Positions 14,524-24,272 of a stretch of DNA of 53,266 bases are shown piece after piece (positions within the stretch are counted from its first letter, which is position 1; each line of letters opens with the position of its first letter). Source of the stretch: an uncultured Clostridia bacterium (GTDB taxonomy: Bacteria > Bacillota > Clostridia > Peptostreptococcales > Anaerovoracaceae); assembly GCA_938034165.1 (NCBI GenBank), contig CALHKP010000040.1, positions 1 through 53,266 of the forward strand. Direction: 5' to 3'. A program made the position numbers and the translations under genes. The notes beneath the pieces were generated by a model. That model was not told the origin of the DNA, did no database searches, and was given only the letters and a program-made list of their open reading frames with translations.

Positions 14524-15900
14524 ATGAAATTAAAATTTTACCTGGCCCTTTGGGCTGCCAAGTTTTCTACCTTTGTCCTCAAACTCATGGGAAGAGAACA
14601 GGATGACAGACCGGGCATACTTATTTACAAAATATGCGACGATTTTCTGAAATACGTCGCTAAACCAAAGATTACAGTTGCAGTAACAGGCACAAACGGA
14701 AAAAGCACCGTTTCCAGCCTTATCACAGACATCCTGAGAGAGCAGGGATACACCGTAAGCTACAACGATTGGGGCGCAAACCTTAAGGCAGGTCACTGCT
14801 TCCTCATGTCAAGATCCGTAAATATCTTCAACAAGCCTGTTGTCGATGCTGCAGTACTGGAAGTTGACGAAAAAACATCCATTGATAACATGTCACTTCT
14901 TCAGCCTGATTACTTTATTGTAACGAATATCTGCCGAGACTCTATGAGAAGAAACGGACATCCACTCTATATCAAGCAGTGCATCCAAAACACTCTCGAC
15001 AGCCTCGACGAAACTATGGTAATACTCGATGCAGATGACCCTATAAGCGGTCTTCTTAAGCCAAAAGAAGGTCACGGCATTTACTTCGGCGTAGACAAAG
15101 AACAGACGGAACCTATTCCTCAATACAACATTCAGGATTTCACAGTCTGCCCTGTGTGCCACAAAACTCCGGAGTACATACACCATCACTACCTGCACGT
15201 AGGAAAAATTCACTGTCCAAACTGCGGCCTCACATCACCTGATGCCGATTTCGAAGGTTTTGATTTTGATCCTGAAAACAGAACAATTATGGTCAGAGAA
15301 AATGATGGCAGCGAATTCAAGTATAGCTTAGGCTCAAGCTCTGTTTTCAACGCTTTTAACTATATGGCCGTAATTTCATACTTCCGCTCAAGGGGAATGA
15401 GTAAAGAAGACCTTCAAATGTACCTAAACAAAGTCGCTCTGCCTGCATCACGAGAAACAAAGTGCGTTATAAACGGCATAGAAATCTATACAAACATGTG
15501 CAAAGGCCAGACAGGAAGCTCTGCATCAGTAGTTTTTGAATATCTTTCAAAAGAAGATGCAAACATCGAAATCGTTCTTCTCGTAAACGAAGAATACGGT
15601 CATCTCGATGGCAACGAAACAATTACATGGTTATACGACGTAGACTACGAACTGCTCAAGAGTGACAACATCAAGAGAATCCTTGTAGGAGGTCCTATAT
15701 ATGCCGATTACAAGCTACGTTTCAAGATGGCAGGTCTTCCTGACAAAAAGGTAGTCTGCATAGAAAACGAAGACGAGCTTATAGATTACGTTACATTTGA
15801 CGATATAGACAGAATCTATGTCCTTCACGAAGTAAACTGCGTAACAAAAGGCCGCCTGCTAAAAGAAGCCATAGAAAAGAAGTTAAGGGAGGAGAAATAG
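14524..15900 (+). CDS. murT: MurT-like Mur ligase family protein, divergent (458 aa)
   Basis: The Mur ligase central domain has the P-loop VAVTGTNGKSTVSSL (Lys60). An inserted zinc ribbon has Cys209, Cys212, Cys231 and Cys234 (CPVC...CPNC), a MurT hallmark, and the C-terminal DUF1727 domain ends the protein. MurT with GatD amidates the D-Glu of lipid II. The aspartate-containing WLYDVDYELL (371-378 region) matches the WxWDVDFE catalytic segment, but the usual NPAGFN and LNDN-x-ADG elements are altered (KGQTGSSAS, VNEEYGHLDGN). The stop is directly followed by the gatD start. GGAGG is followed by a small hairpin GGGATAATCCC, and AAAGAG lies nearer to the ATG. The family is certain; normal activity is in doubt because of the partner. 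Confidence 0.88.
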   Translation: MKLKFYLALWAAKFSTFVLKLMGREQDDRPGILIYKICDDFLKYVAKPKITVAVTGTNGKSTVSSLITDILREQGYTVSYNDWGANLKAGHCFLMSRSVNIFNKPVVDAAVLEVDEKTSIDNMSLLQPDYFIVTNICRDSMRRNGHPLYIKQCIQNTLDSLDETMVILDADDPISGLLKPKEGHGIYFGVDKEQTEPIPQYNIQDFTVCPVCHKTPEYIHHHYLHVGKIHCPNCGLTSPDADFEGFDFDPENRTIMVRENDGSEFKYSLGSSSVFNAFNYMAVISYFRSRGMSKEDLQMYLNKVALPASRETKCVINGIEIYTNMCKGQTGSSASVVFEYLSKEDANIEIVLLVNEEYGHLDGNETITWLYDVDYELLKSDNIKRILVGGPIYADYKLRFKMAGLPDKKVVCIENEDELIDYVTFDDIDRIYVLHEVNCVTKGRLLKEAIEKKLREEK

Positions 15901-16617
15901 ATGAAAATTGAAGTACTGTTTCCCGAATTAGTCGTTCTGTTTGGCGAGTCGGCAAATGTAAAATATCTGCAAAAATGCGTTCCTGAAGCCGAAGTAGTAT
16001 ACACACGCAACCACGAAAAACCTGCCTTTACAGAAGGTGATGTAGACTTTGTTTATGTGGGATCCATGTCTGAGGAATACTACGAAATCGCTCTTGAGAC
16101 GCTTCTGCCTTACAAAGAAGCCTTAGAAAAATACATCGAAGAAGGCAAAGTATTCCTTGCAACAGGAAATGCCATAGACCTTTTCGGAAAAGAAATCCGT
16201 TGGGGAGAAAAAACTATCCCTGCGCTGGGACTGTTTGATTTCTATTCTGTCGTTGACAGAGATAACAGACACAACTCATGGTTCCTTGGCGAATTCGAAG
16301 ACATGAAAATTGTAAGTAACAGAAGCATCTTCTCACGCCAGTACGGAGGAGAAGACACGCCTTTCATCAAAAAGCTAGGAGGCTTCGGCATGAACGATTC
16401 AACCGATATCGAAGGTGTTCGCAAGAATAATTTCTACGCAACATCTCTTCTCGGACCGTTCCTGATTACAAATCCGCTGTTCACAAAACACATCCTCAAG
16501 GAGATGGGAACCGACGGAACACTCTGGAACGAAGACATAATCATGGAAGCCTACAGCAACCGCCTGGCAAAATTCACAAAACCAAATCCAAGATTTGTAA
16601 TGAACGACCACGGTTGA
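15901..16617 (+). CDS. gatD: GatD-like class I glutamine amidotransferase lacking catalytic Cys and His (238 aa)
   Basis: It starts at the base after the murT stop, preceded by GGGAGGAG, so expression is coupled. The overall pattern matches GatD, the glutaminase partner of MurT: GLFDFY, a YGG segment, FGMND, and LLGPFLITNPLFTKHIL. At the nucleophile position, where S. aureus GatD has TICGGYQFLG, this protein has LATGNAIDLFG, giving Thr88 (codon ACA, 16162-16164) for Cys. At the catalytic His (YLHGPILPKN in S. aureus) it has SLLGPFLITN, giving Leu184 (codon CTC, 16450-16452). A glutamine-binding Arg after HGG is also absent. It therefore cannot release ammonia by the usual mechanism. The frame is intact, so it is probably kept for another role, such as a scaffold for an ammonia-using MurT. 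The alignment is from memory of the S. aureus protein. Confidence 0.85.
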   Translation: MKIEVLFPELVVLFGESANVKYLQKCVPEAEVVYTRNHEKPAFTEGDVDFVYVGSMSEEYYEIALETLLPYKEALEKYIEEGKVFLATGNAIDLFGKEIRWGEKTIPALGLFDFYSVVDRDNRHNSWFLGEFEDMKIVSNRSIFSRQYGGEDTPFIKKLGGFGMNDSTDIEGVRKNNFYATSLLGPFLITNPLFTKHILKEMGTDGTLWNEDIIMEAYSNRLAKFTKPNPRFVMNDHG

Positions 16618-16634
16618 TTAATCCAAAAAATTAC

Positions 16635-16663
16635 AATGCCACCGGAAAACCGGTGGCATTTTT
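16635..16663. terminator. Terminator between gatD and the convergent ATP-grasp gene
   Basis: AATGCCACCGG (16635-16645), loop AAAA, CCGGTGGCATT (16650-16660) with a T-run. The strong stem can work in both directions. Confidence 0.9.
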
Positions 16664-16684
16664 CGTCTCATGTTATTTACCGTA

Positions 16685-17677
16685 TTATTCGTTCATAACC
16701 TTTTCAAATACGTGTCTTGAGCCCATTCCGTCAGGATGATGCTCAGGGAAATTATAGAACACGTGACCCGGATATTCGTTTCCTTCTATTAGACACGGTC
16801 CTTTTACCGATACTGCAACATCCCAGCCTACATATCTCACTTCAGGTACAAATGTAGCCGCATCCAGAACCATCTTTCTGATTTCGTCAAACTGCGGAAC
16901 CTTAAATCCTACAATTGACTTGTGAGTTATAGGATGCTGGCTGTAAGCGTTATTTTCCCCATCTACAGCAGGACAGGAAATCACACCTGTTTCTATATCA
17001 ATAGGAGTCAGCATACCACCGTTACAGAAATTATCCACAACGCCGTCTCTTCCCATTCTCAGATATGCTGCAATCAGCGTAACCTTACCGTCCTTGACAA
17101 AGGTAATAGCTCTTATGGTATTTACGCTTGTAGGATTCAGAGCAGCCATTTCTTCCACCTGAATGATTCGTTCCTCTGCAAGGTAAGGAATCACATCCTT
17201 ACTCTGATCAAAGGATTCCATAGTCGCAGGGAGCTTCTTGACTCCGTCTCCGTGAGTTCCGTCAATCGGCTTTATGATGAAGTCTTCTTTTCCTTCTATA
17301 AATTTTTCAAACAAATCTCTCTGATTCTCGTTTTCAATCAAAACCCAGTCTCTCTTGAGATACTTTTCAAATTTTTTGTTAAACTCAGCTTTGTCCTGGA
17401 AAAAATGCACGTAATCAAAATCATTATATTTTACCACGTACTGGTTATTTACACCTCTTGTTATAACATCTTCTCTCTGCGCTTTGTTCATATTGTACAT
17501 TGCTGCATTCATGTAATCTATGTAACCCGCCTGGTATTTCAATCCGCAATGAATCACATCAAAGAACAGCCCCACACTGTTTTTGCCTGATTTTTCATGA
17601 CACACCTTAACTGTATCAAATAACTGTTTATAATTCATTCCCAGGATACGACCTGCTAAAAATTTTAGTTTACCCAT
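16685..17677 (-). CDS. Sugar-transfer-associated ATP-grasp protein (330 aa)
   Basis: The central part has ATP-grasp elements: FIIKPIDGTHGDGVKKL (phosphate-binding loop), NTIRAITFVKDGKV, the metal-binding VRYVGWDVAVSVKGPCLIEG, and NEYPGHVFY. Members of this family occur with cell-surface polysaccharide and hexapeptide transferase genes and are thought to join a carboxylate to an amine. The substrate is unknown. GAGGT precedes the ATG. It converges on murT/gatD and is not part of that operon. The end of the protein is intact. Confidence 0.8.
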   Translation of the reverse strand: MGKLKFLAGRILGMNYKQLFDTVKVCHEKSGKNSVGLFFDVIHCGLKYQAGYIDYMNAAMYNMNKAQREDVITRGVNNQYVVKYNDFDYVHFFQDKAEFNKKFEKYLKRDWVLIENENQRDLFEKFIEGKEDFIIKPIDGTHGDGVKKLPATMESFDQSKDVIPYLAEERIIQVEEMAALNPTSVNTIRAITFVKDGKVTLIAAYLRMGRDGVVDNFCNGGMLTPIDIETGVISCPAVDGENNAYSQHPITHKSIVGFKVPQFDEIRKMVLDAATFVPEVRYVGWDVAVSVKGPCLIEGNEYPGHVFYNFPEHHPDGMGSRHVFEKVMNE

Positions 17678-18023
17678 TGTTTACCTCTTCCTTATATATT
17701 CCCATTTCCGAAGCAGAGAAGCTTTCACTGCCGCCGGATTCTTTTCTGTACACAATAATATACAATTATACATCAAAGCCTCTCAAAATTCCACTGTTTC
17801 CAATGATTTGATAGCAGATTTAAGAATTTTGTCCGGTGCAAAAAAACAATATCTATGCAATTTTGAAGCCAATTTTCACTAATTTTCTGAGCTGAAAAAT
17901 TTTATTAAATTATTAAATAATTGTGTTGATTATGTATACTTTGTATAGTACAATGAAGAAACATTGTTAAATTATGGACAAATAAGCTGTGGCCTATATG
18001 GCACATTGTTTAGGAGGAAAATT
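17678..18023. other. Divergent intergenic region, 346 bp without a gene
   Basis: It lies between the leftward ATP-grasp gene and the rightward CoA-transferase gene. It is AT-rich, with no ORF that has a ribosome binding site. A promoter for the CoA-transferase is visible (17921-17949). A weaker leftward candidate has TATAAT as the complement of 17764-17769. I see no riboswitch. Confidence 0.6.
17921..17949 (+). promoter_or_regulatory. Promoter of the CoA-transferase gene
   Basis: TTGTGT (17921-17926), 17-bp spacer, TATAGT (17944-17949), with a GTATAC palindrome in the spacer. The leader is about 70 nt. Confidence 0.6.
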
Positions 18024-19379
18024 ATGTATAAGTTATCTGCTATTAGCGAAGAGTATAAGAAAAAACTGATTACTGCAGATCAGGCAGCAGCTATGGTTAA
18101 GAACGGCGACAGACTTCACTTTGGTCTTGGCTGCGGAACAGTTGTAGATATCGATGAAGCCTTGGCAAAGCGCGCTGACGAACTCAGAGGACTCGAAGTT
18201 GTTACTACTGTTGGTATCAGACAGGAACCTTTCAAGCTCTATCAGGCTACAACTTCAAATGAACAGGTAAGATTCGCATCAGCTCACTTCAGTGGCGCAG
18301 ACCGCAAAATGAACAAGGATGGACGCTGCTGGTACGTTCCAATGACATTCAGAGAATTACCTTCATACTGGACACAGAACGATAACGGATTTGATATCGC
18401 ATGTCTTCAGGTTACACCAATGGACAAATACGGAAACTTTAACGTAGGCCCACAGGTTTCAGATATCATCGGCGTTCTCGCTTCAGCGAAGATGGTAATC
18501 GTAGAAGTAAACGAAAATATGCCTCACGCACTTGGTTATCAGACTCAGCTCAACATCGCGGACGTTGACTTCATCGTTGAAGGAAGCAACACACCGCTGG
18601 CTGAACTCCCAACTAAGCCTGCATCAGAAATAGATAAAAAAATCGCTGCACATGTTGTAGAAAGAGTGCAGAATGACAGTACACTTCAGCTTGGTATCGG
18701 AAGCCTTCCTCTTTGCATAGGTACTCTGCTTGCAGAATCCGACATCAAGAACCTAAACGCACATACAGAAATGTTTGTAGATGCTTATGTTGACCTGTAC
18801 GAAGCAGGAAAAATCTGCGGAAACAAGCCAATTGACAAAGACCAGATGTTATACACATTTGCAGGCGGAACAAAGAAACTGTACGATTTCATCGACGGAA
18901 ATCCTATCTGCTGCAACGCTCCTGTTGACTACATCAACGATGTAGGCGTTATCGGAAGCATCGACAGGTTCGTTTCAATCAACAGCTGCATCCAGGTTGA
19001 CCTTTACGGACAGGTTTGCTCAGAATCAGCAGGATTCCAGCAGATCAGCGGAACAGGCGGACAACTTGACTTCGTAATGGGCGCATACAAGTCAAAGGGT
19101 GGACAGAGCTTCCTCTGCACACCATCAACAAGAGTTCGTTCTGACGGAACAGTTGAATCACTTATTGCTCCAACACTGACACCTGGATCAATTGTTACTA
19201 CACCTAGAACTGCTACTCACTACATCGTTACAGAATACGGTGCAGCTAACCTAAAAGGTAAATCAACATGGGAAAGAGCTGAACTTCTTATCAACATCGC
19301 TCATCCTGATTTCAGAGATGACCTTATCAAGCAAGCAGAAAAGAACGGAATCTGGAAGAACACAAGCAAACGTCTGTAA
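18024..19379 (+). CDS. Butyryl-CoA:acetate-type CoA-transferase (acetyl-CoA hydrolase/transferase family), 451 aa
   Basis: The ATG at 18024 follows TAGGAGGA; a start 60 bp upstream lacks such a site. The protein has the two-domain fold of family 1 CoA-transferases: the catalytic glutamate in AHTEMFVDAYVDLYEAG, the G-x-G-G loop in QQISGTGGQLDFV, and C-terminal GAANLKGKSTWERA. It moves CoA between acyl-CoA and acetate. In clostridia the closest relatives end butyrate formation (butyryl-CoA + acetate) or use 4-hydroxybutyrate. The family is certain; the exact acyl donor is inferred. It is a single-gene unit with a strong terminator. Confidence 0.88.
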   Translation: MYKLSAISEEYKKKLITADQAAAMVKNGDRLHFGLGCGTVVDIDEALAKRADELRGLEVVTTVGIRQEPFKLYQATTSNEQVRFASAHFSGADRKMNKDGRCWYVPMTFRELPSYWTQNDNGFDIACLQVTPMDKYGNFNVGPQVSDIIGVLASAKMVIVEVNENMPHALGYQTQLNIADVDFIVEGSNTPLAELPTKPASEIDKKIAAHVVERVQNDSTLQLGIGSLPLCIGTLLAESDIKNLNAHTEMFVDAYVDLYEAGKICGNKPIDKDQMLYTFAGGTKKLYDFIDGNPICCNAPVDYINDVGVIGSIDRFVSINSCIQVDLYGQVCSESAGFQQISGTGGQLDFVMGAYKSKGGQSFLCTPSTRVRSDGTVESLIAPTLTPGSIVTTPRTATHYIVTEYGAANLKGKSTWERAELLINIAHPDFRDDLIKQAEKNGIWKNTSKRL

Positions 19380-19401
19380 TATCATTTCACAGCAAGCAAA
19401 A

Positions 19402-19427
19402 GCACGACCGACCGGTCGTGCTTTTTT
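19402..19427 (+). terminator. Terminator after the CoA-transferase gene
   Basis: GCACGACC (19402-19409), loop, GGTCGTGC (19414-19421), then six T. Confidence 0.92.
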
Positions 19428-19480
19428 GTTTGTTATGTGTTGCCACACGCTTATTTAGAAAGGTCAGTATTAATCATTTA

Positions 19481-21919
19481 TCAGTTTACATCATTTCTTG
19501 CAAGTATCGCCGCAGGAGATTTTCTGAGGGTTCCGAATACCGGCAGAAGTCCCGCAAGCATGTTAAACAAGAATACAATCAGAAAACTTGTAATAAATAC
19601 AGCCGGATTCATGACAAACTTGTCACCTATATACGAAATCTTAGTTGCCGCATTTATTATATATGCCATTATTCCCATGAACGGAATAGCTGTTACTGTT
19701 GTGATTGCAAAGATTTCTCCGCTGAACATCATGTATATATCCCTCTTCTTGAGACCTATGGCTCTCAGTACACCGATTTCTCTTATTCTCGAGAGGAATG
19801 ATGCTCTCAGTATCAGATATATCTCTATCAGAGAAATTATAACCATTACAGCAGCCATAACAATTGTCGTGAAGACTTCACGCTTCATGGAGTTCACATA
19901 CTTTTCTCGGTCCTGAGCATATCTGTCGATTACTCGTATTTCTCCTCCGGAAAGCTCTTCAAATGTAACGGCTTTGTCCGTCGGTGAAATCATCAGGTTC
20001 TTCATTCCCGTAATCGTAGCGTAATCCTTGGTGCTGTCATTTACATACATAGTGGTTCCGTGTCTCTTGTCATGGTAGAATCCGACTACGGTAAGCTTGG
20101 TTCCGTTCACCTTTTCGTCAATTGTCTTGCCGATAGCCACATCTTCTATACGATTTTCGTCTAGTATGACTTCGTAGTCGTTAACCGGAGCTCTTCCTCT
20201 TACGATAGAGATTTCGCCTTTGTTTTCTACAAGGCTATATGCCACAATCGGCACTGATGAACCTCCCGACTCAGAATCCATGTCGCCGGTTTCATCTGAC
20301 GGATTACTGTAACCGATTATTTTCAGAAGCATTTCGTTGTTTGCATATATGCAAGGGCTTCCTTCGTCTGCAATCCCTGTAATAACAAAGGGATCAAGTC
20401 CGCTGAGTGTAAGTTTTCTCCCCAGAAGCTTTTCAGGTGTATCTATTCCGATTCCGGAAGCGTTATAATCCTTGGTTATTTTCTTTGCCAGCATATTGTC
20501 GATTACAAGTTCATATGGATTATCTGTCTTTTCCCCATACAGAAGAACTGCATCCTTCAACATTTTCTTGTCAGCCAGTGAACCACTGAGACTCGTCTTT
20601 GCCTGTGTTGTTTGGAAATAGTCATTCAGAGGCATTGTGAATGTAACCAGCGAATCTCCCGGAAGCACGTAATTCACACCTTCCATGTTCTTGTATTTGT
20701 TATACTTTTCCATAGTCAGCTTGCCAGTATTGGCTTCTAGATAATTTTCATTAACCTGGACAAACTGATCGTTCTTTACTTGCAAAATTCCCGCAACATT
20801 GCTCACTGCATAGATAACAAAGCATGTTGCAAGAACAAATCCGATGAGAAGTATTTTCTTGATTACTGAGAAACTCTTCAGCTTTTTGAAGCCGTCAACC
20901 AGAGATCTTCCCGGTGTGAATATCGGTGTGTATTTTTTCTTGGATTTCTTTCCATCAACAAAATCATCAAGATGGAATTCGTACTCTTCGTAAACATCCT
21001 TTGAAATCTGTCTGTAATGGTCGTCTATGAGCTCTACAGACTCCGAGCCCATGGAAAGCTTACGCCCCATATCGATATACAGATTATTGTCTTTTACGAC
21101 TACTTTTATGTTCAGATTCTCAGGTTCCTCGTCTGAGTAAACCTGAATGCTAATGCTGTCGGAATCCAGCTGAGTCATATGGGGCATGTCCTGCAGATAT
21201 ATTTTATTTTCTATCCTGTAGTCCAACTTCCCATCATGGTTGTTTTCTCTGTCGCCGACTATTTTTCCGTCCACGATATCAATAATTCTGTCTGAGTAAA
21301 ATTCCGCAATGTCACGTTCGTGAGTGACCAGAATTACAAGCTTTTCTCTTGAAATAGCCTTGATTATATTCATAATCTCGATAGTGTTTCCGCTGTCGAG
21401 GTTTCCGGTAGGCTCATCGGCAATGATGACCTTAGGGTTTTTTACGATGGCTCTCGCTATACCCACACGCTGTCTTTCACCGCCGGAAAGTGTCTTTGCA
21501 GGTCTATTTCTGTATCTGTCTATGCCGACTTTTCTCAGGACGTACATTACTCGTTCTTCTATAACCTGTTTGTCCTTGTAACCCATCATTTTCAGCACAA
21601 GAGCTACATTTGCAAAGACTGTGGCATCTTCTATCAGATTATAGTTCTGGAAAATATATCCTATATTGGCATTTCTTATGTCATCTCGTTTTGAACTGAG
21701 ACGCGATGTGATTTTATCACTGTTTATAAAAATCGTTCCGCTGTCTACTTTGTCCAGGCCGCCTATGGCATTGAGCAAAGTTGTTTTTCCGCATCCTGAG
21801 TTTCCGAGGAAGGTGACAAGACCTTTGTCATCCAGCTCAACAGAAGTATTGTCTATCGCTTTGATTTCGTTTGACTTCCCTTTGTTAAAAGATTTTCTGA
21901 CATCTGTTAATCTTATCAT
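19481..21919 (-). CDS. MacB-like ABC exporter subunit, ATPase fused to permease (812 aa)
   Basis: Residues 1-225 form an ABC ATPase: Walker A GNSGCGKTTL, signature TLSGGERQRVGIA, Walker B VIIADEPTGNLDSG and the H-loop VTHERD. A linker of about 110 residues follows, rich in acidic and charged residues. Then come one membrane helix (about 350), a large extracellular domain and three C-terminal helices with an FtsX-type core (IREIGVLRAIGLKKRDIYMMF). This is the type VII/MacB layout with the ATPase at the N-terminus. The start is 3 bp after the upstream gene's stop, with AAGGAGGAGGT before the ATG. It probably forms a heterodimer with the upstream gene product and exports a peptide or lipid-linked substrate or senses envelope stress. 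Confidence 0.9.
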   Translation of the reverse strand: MIRLTDVRKSFNKGKSNEIKAIDNTSVELDDKGLVTFLGNSGCGKTTLLNAIGGLDKVDSGTIFINSDKITSRLSSKRDDIRNANIGYIFQNYNLIEDATVFANVALVLKMMGYKDKQVIEERVMYVLRKVGIDRYRNRPAKTLSGGERQRVGIARAIVKNPKVIIADEPTGNLDSGNTIEIMNIIKAISREKLVILVTHERDIAEFYSDRIIDIVDGKIVGDRENNHDGKLDYRIENKIYLQDMPHMTQLDSDSISIQVYSDEEPENLNIKVVVKDNNLYIDMGRKLSMGSESVELIDDHYRQISKDVYEEYEFHLDDFVDGKKSKKKYTPIFTPGRSLVDGFKKLKSFSVIKKILLIGFVLATCFVIYAVSNVAGILQVKNDQFVQVNENYLEANTGKLTMEKYNKYKNMEGVNYVLPGDSLVTFTMPLNDYFQTTQAKTSLSGSLADKKMLKDAVLLYGEKTDNPYELVIDNMLAKKITKDYNASGIGIDTPEKLLGRKLTLSGLDPFVITGIADEGSPCIYANNEMLLKIIGYSNPSDETGDMDSESGGSSVPIVAYSLVENKGEISIVRGRAPVNDYEVILDENRIEDVAIGKTIDEKVNGTKLTVVGFYHDKRHGTTMYVNDSTKDYATITGMKNLMISPTDKAVTFEELSGGEIRVIDRYAQDREKYVNSMKREVFTTIVMAAVMVIISLIEIYLILRASFLSRIREIGVLRAIGLKKRDIYMMFSGEIFAITTVTAIPFMGIMAYIINAATKISYIGDKFVMNPAVFITSFLIVFLFNMLAGLLPVFGTLRKSPAAILARNDVN

Positions 21920-21922
21920 ATT

Positions 21923-24205
21923 CTACACCTCCTCCTTGTATGCGTTCATCGCTGTCTTTTTGAACATCTGAACCGCGTATCTTCTTGCAAGAAGCAGTGC
22001 GATTACGCACAGTACCGCATAGAGAAGAATGTAGTTGGACGGTTCTATGTAAAGAATCATGTCGTCTATGAAGTTAGGCACTTTGATGTTGCCCATTTTT
22101 GCCAGATTAATGAATCCGTAGCAGAGTACAAATGCAATATTAAATACCACAAACAGGTCAATTGTAAGTATTCGACTGCAATCCTTCTTGGAAGCTCCAA
22201 GCATTCTTATTGTTGAGAAGTAAACGTTTCTCGATTTGAATATCAGCTTGATTACAAAGTATGAAATAAAGAACATGAATATCAGCAACGCTGCCATTAC
22301 CGCAACTCTTATTCCGTTTGTAATCATTATCATCATCTGATACTGAGAGTTAACTGCTTTGTTTATGTACAGACAGTTATATCCCGCATCTTCACAGGCT
22401 TTGATTGTGTCGTCTGCTTTCATCAGCTTTGACATTATGATTGAGGTCTGGAAAGTTCCCTTGTCATAGAGTCTTGGCATGTCTTTTGGATTGATATAAA
22501 CCGCTGCTTCCATGCTGTCTTTTGGAATTCCCAGAAGTTTTTCTACGTTATCTGAGTTATATACCGCGGCTACTGTAAAGTCCTCTGTATCATCAAAGTA
22601 GATATTGCTTGTTCTTATGGTGAAGTCTTTCCATTTTGCTGCTGAGTATGGATAATATTCCGCAAGTTCTTGAGGAATGTACACGTAACCTTCAGGTACC
22701 CAGTCACTGGCATAAACAGGATAGTAGCCCTTTGCTGAATCTTTCGGGATTATGCTGTTTGCAAAGATGTATTCGTGATTGCAATGTTCAGCCACATAAG
22801 ATCTGAGAATTTCATTTTCTGTGTCTTTATTTACGGCAAGGTATCCGTCATAGTAGAAGGTATTGCTGCTGAGTTCAGACGCCTGCTCCTTTGTCAGATA
22901 TGCGTATCCGACAATTTTTATTTTTTTGCCGTACATTCCCGAGCGTTCCACATTGATTTCGCTGTTGAGAAGACTGTCGCTAATCAGCGTATCCATATAT
23001 GAGCCTTTTTCTGTTACGAGTACTCCCTCAAAAGGTGCTTCCGGCATTCTTCCACCTGCTAATTTGTTTTTAAGACTGGAAATGTCTGTCATCTGGGTTG
23101 AGAAGTAGGCTTCTTCTGTACTCAAATCTACAGTTGTATCAAGCATCACATCGTTTTCCACAACTTTTTTTACATTTGGAAGCGCCGCAAGAGTCTTGAG
23201 GTCTTCTTCTGTAAAAGCGCTCTTGTCTTTTTTCGTGATTACAAGTCTGTCAGGCGATGTGCCGTTGAAATATTCGCTGTATCCCATGGAATAATTAAGG
23301 GTTTTCATCTGCTTGTATCCTGTGTATGCCGAGAAAGTTCCCATGCACAGGAAAATGAAAACGAATAAAAGCAACACAAACTTGGTAAAGATGTTCACAG
23401 AATTTCGGCCGCCCAACCTGATTGTATTTCCGGCTGAGAGTTTTCCTTCGCTCGCATTCTTTTCTACCTTGTCTTTTGCGATTTCCGTATCAACATTGCT
23501 GTCTTCGTCCAGCAGTGTAATGTTTTTCGGTTTCAGGTTCTTGTCCTCCACAACCTTACCGTCATACATTGTGATTTTTCTCGTAACATAGTCTTCCACC
23601 TGATCGTAGTTATGCGTAACTATGATTATGAGTTTGTCCTTTGATAATTCATGGAGCAGTCTGATTATGGACTTTGCCGATTCGCTGTCCAGATTCCCCG
23701 TAGGCTCATCTGCCACTATAATCGGTGTATCAAGGGCCAGCGCTCTTGCTATAGCGACTCTCTGTTTCTGTCCGCCCGAAAGCTTGGATGCCTTTGTTTT
23801 GGAATATTCCTTCAGACCTACTTTTTCTATTATCTCTTCAACTTTTGGTTTTGCATCTTTTTTCGTAATTCCGTTCAGAAGAAGCACGAGTTCGACATTC
23901 TGGTAAACTGTGTAACTGTTTACCAGATTGAAGGTCTGAAAAATATTTGCAATATACTTTTTTCTGTATTCCTCCATCTCGTCGCCGCTGAATCCGCTGG
24001 TTGGCTTATCGAATATGTACATTTCGCCTTCCTCATATGAATCCAAGCCGGAAATTACGTTAAGCAAAGTGGATTTTCCGCTTCCGCTTTCACCGGTAAT
24101 TGCTACAAATTCACCGAGATCAAAGTTCAGACTCACTTTGCTGAAACCTGCAGAAACTACGCCGTTAGCCGAATAGAATTTTGAAACTCTTTCTAGTTGA
24201 AGCAT
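21923..24205 (-). CDS. MacB-like ABC exporter subunit, ATPase fused to permease, partner (760 aa)
   Basis: The ATG at 24205 follows AAAGGAGG; a longer in-frame start would run over the promoter. An N-terminal ATPase (GESGSGKST, KLSGGQKQRVAIA, IIVADEPTGNLDSE, VTHNYD) occupies residues 1-220. A charged linker leads to a helix near 275-295, an extracellular domain and three C-terminal helices with an FtsX-like core (STIRMLGASKKDCSRIL). It pairs with the downstream 812-aa protein. No membrane fusion protein, peptide substrate or two-component system lies adjacent, so the cargo is unknown. Control probably acts at the palindrome in its promoter (24283-24298). Confidence 0.9.
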   Translation of the reverse strand: MLQLERVSKFYSANGVVSAGFSKVSLNFDLGEFVAITGESGSGKSTLLNVISGLDSYEEGEMYIFDKPTSGFSGDEMEEYRKKYIANIFQTFNLVNSYTVYQNVELVLLLNGITKKDAKPKVEEIIEKVGLKEYSKTKASKLSGGQKQRVAIARALALDTPIIVADEPTGNLDSESAKSIIRLLHELSKDKLIIIVTHNYDQVEDYVTRKITMYDGKVVEDKNLKPKNITLLDEDSNVDTEIAKDKVEKNASEGKLSAGNTIRLGGRNSVNIFTKFVLLLFVFIFLCMGTFSAYTGYKQMKTLNYSMGYSEYFNGTSPDRLVITKKDKSAFTEEDLKTLAALPNVKKVVENDVMLDTTVDLSTEEAYFSTQMTDISSLKNKLAGGRMPEAPFEGVLVTEKGSYMDTLISDSLLNSEINVERSGMYGKKIKIVGYAYLTKEQASELSSNTFYYDGYLAVNKDTENEILRSYVAEHCNHEYIFANSIIPKDSAKGYYPVYASDWVPEGYVYIPQELAEYYPYSAAKWKDFTIRTSNIYFDDTEDFTVAAVYNSDNVEKLLGIPKDSMEAAVYINPKDMPRLYDKGTFQTSIIMSKLMKADDTIKACEDAGYNCLYINKAVNSQYQMMIMITNGIRVAVMAALLIFMFFISYFVIKLIFKSRNVYFSTIRMLGASKKDCSRILTIDLFVVFNIAFVLCYGFINLAKMGNIKVPNFIDDMILYIEPSNYILLYAVLCVIALLLARRYAVQMFKKTAMNAYKEEV

Positions 24206-24272
24206 AGTTTTTTCCTCCTTTAAATTATATTTTTTAGCCATTTTTGCATTTTGACTTTTTTTATTTTTGTTG

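Noticed and set aside
19481..24205. Bacteriocin exporter with a linked peptide gene
   Set aside because: No peptidase C39 domain, leader-peptide gene, immunity gene or modifying enzyme is seen beside the exporter.
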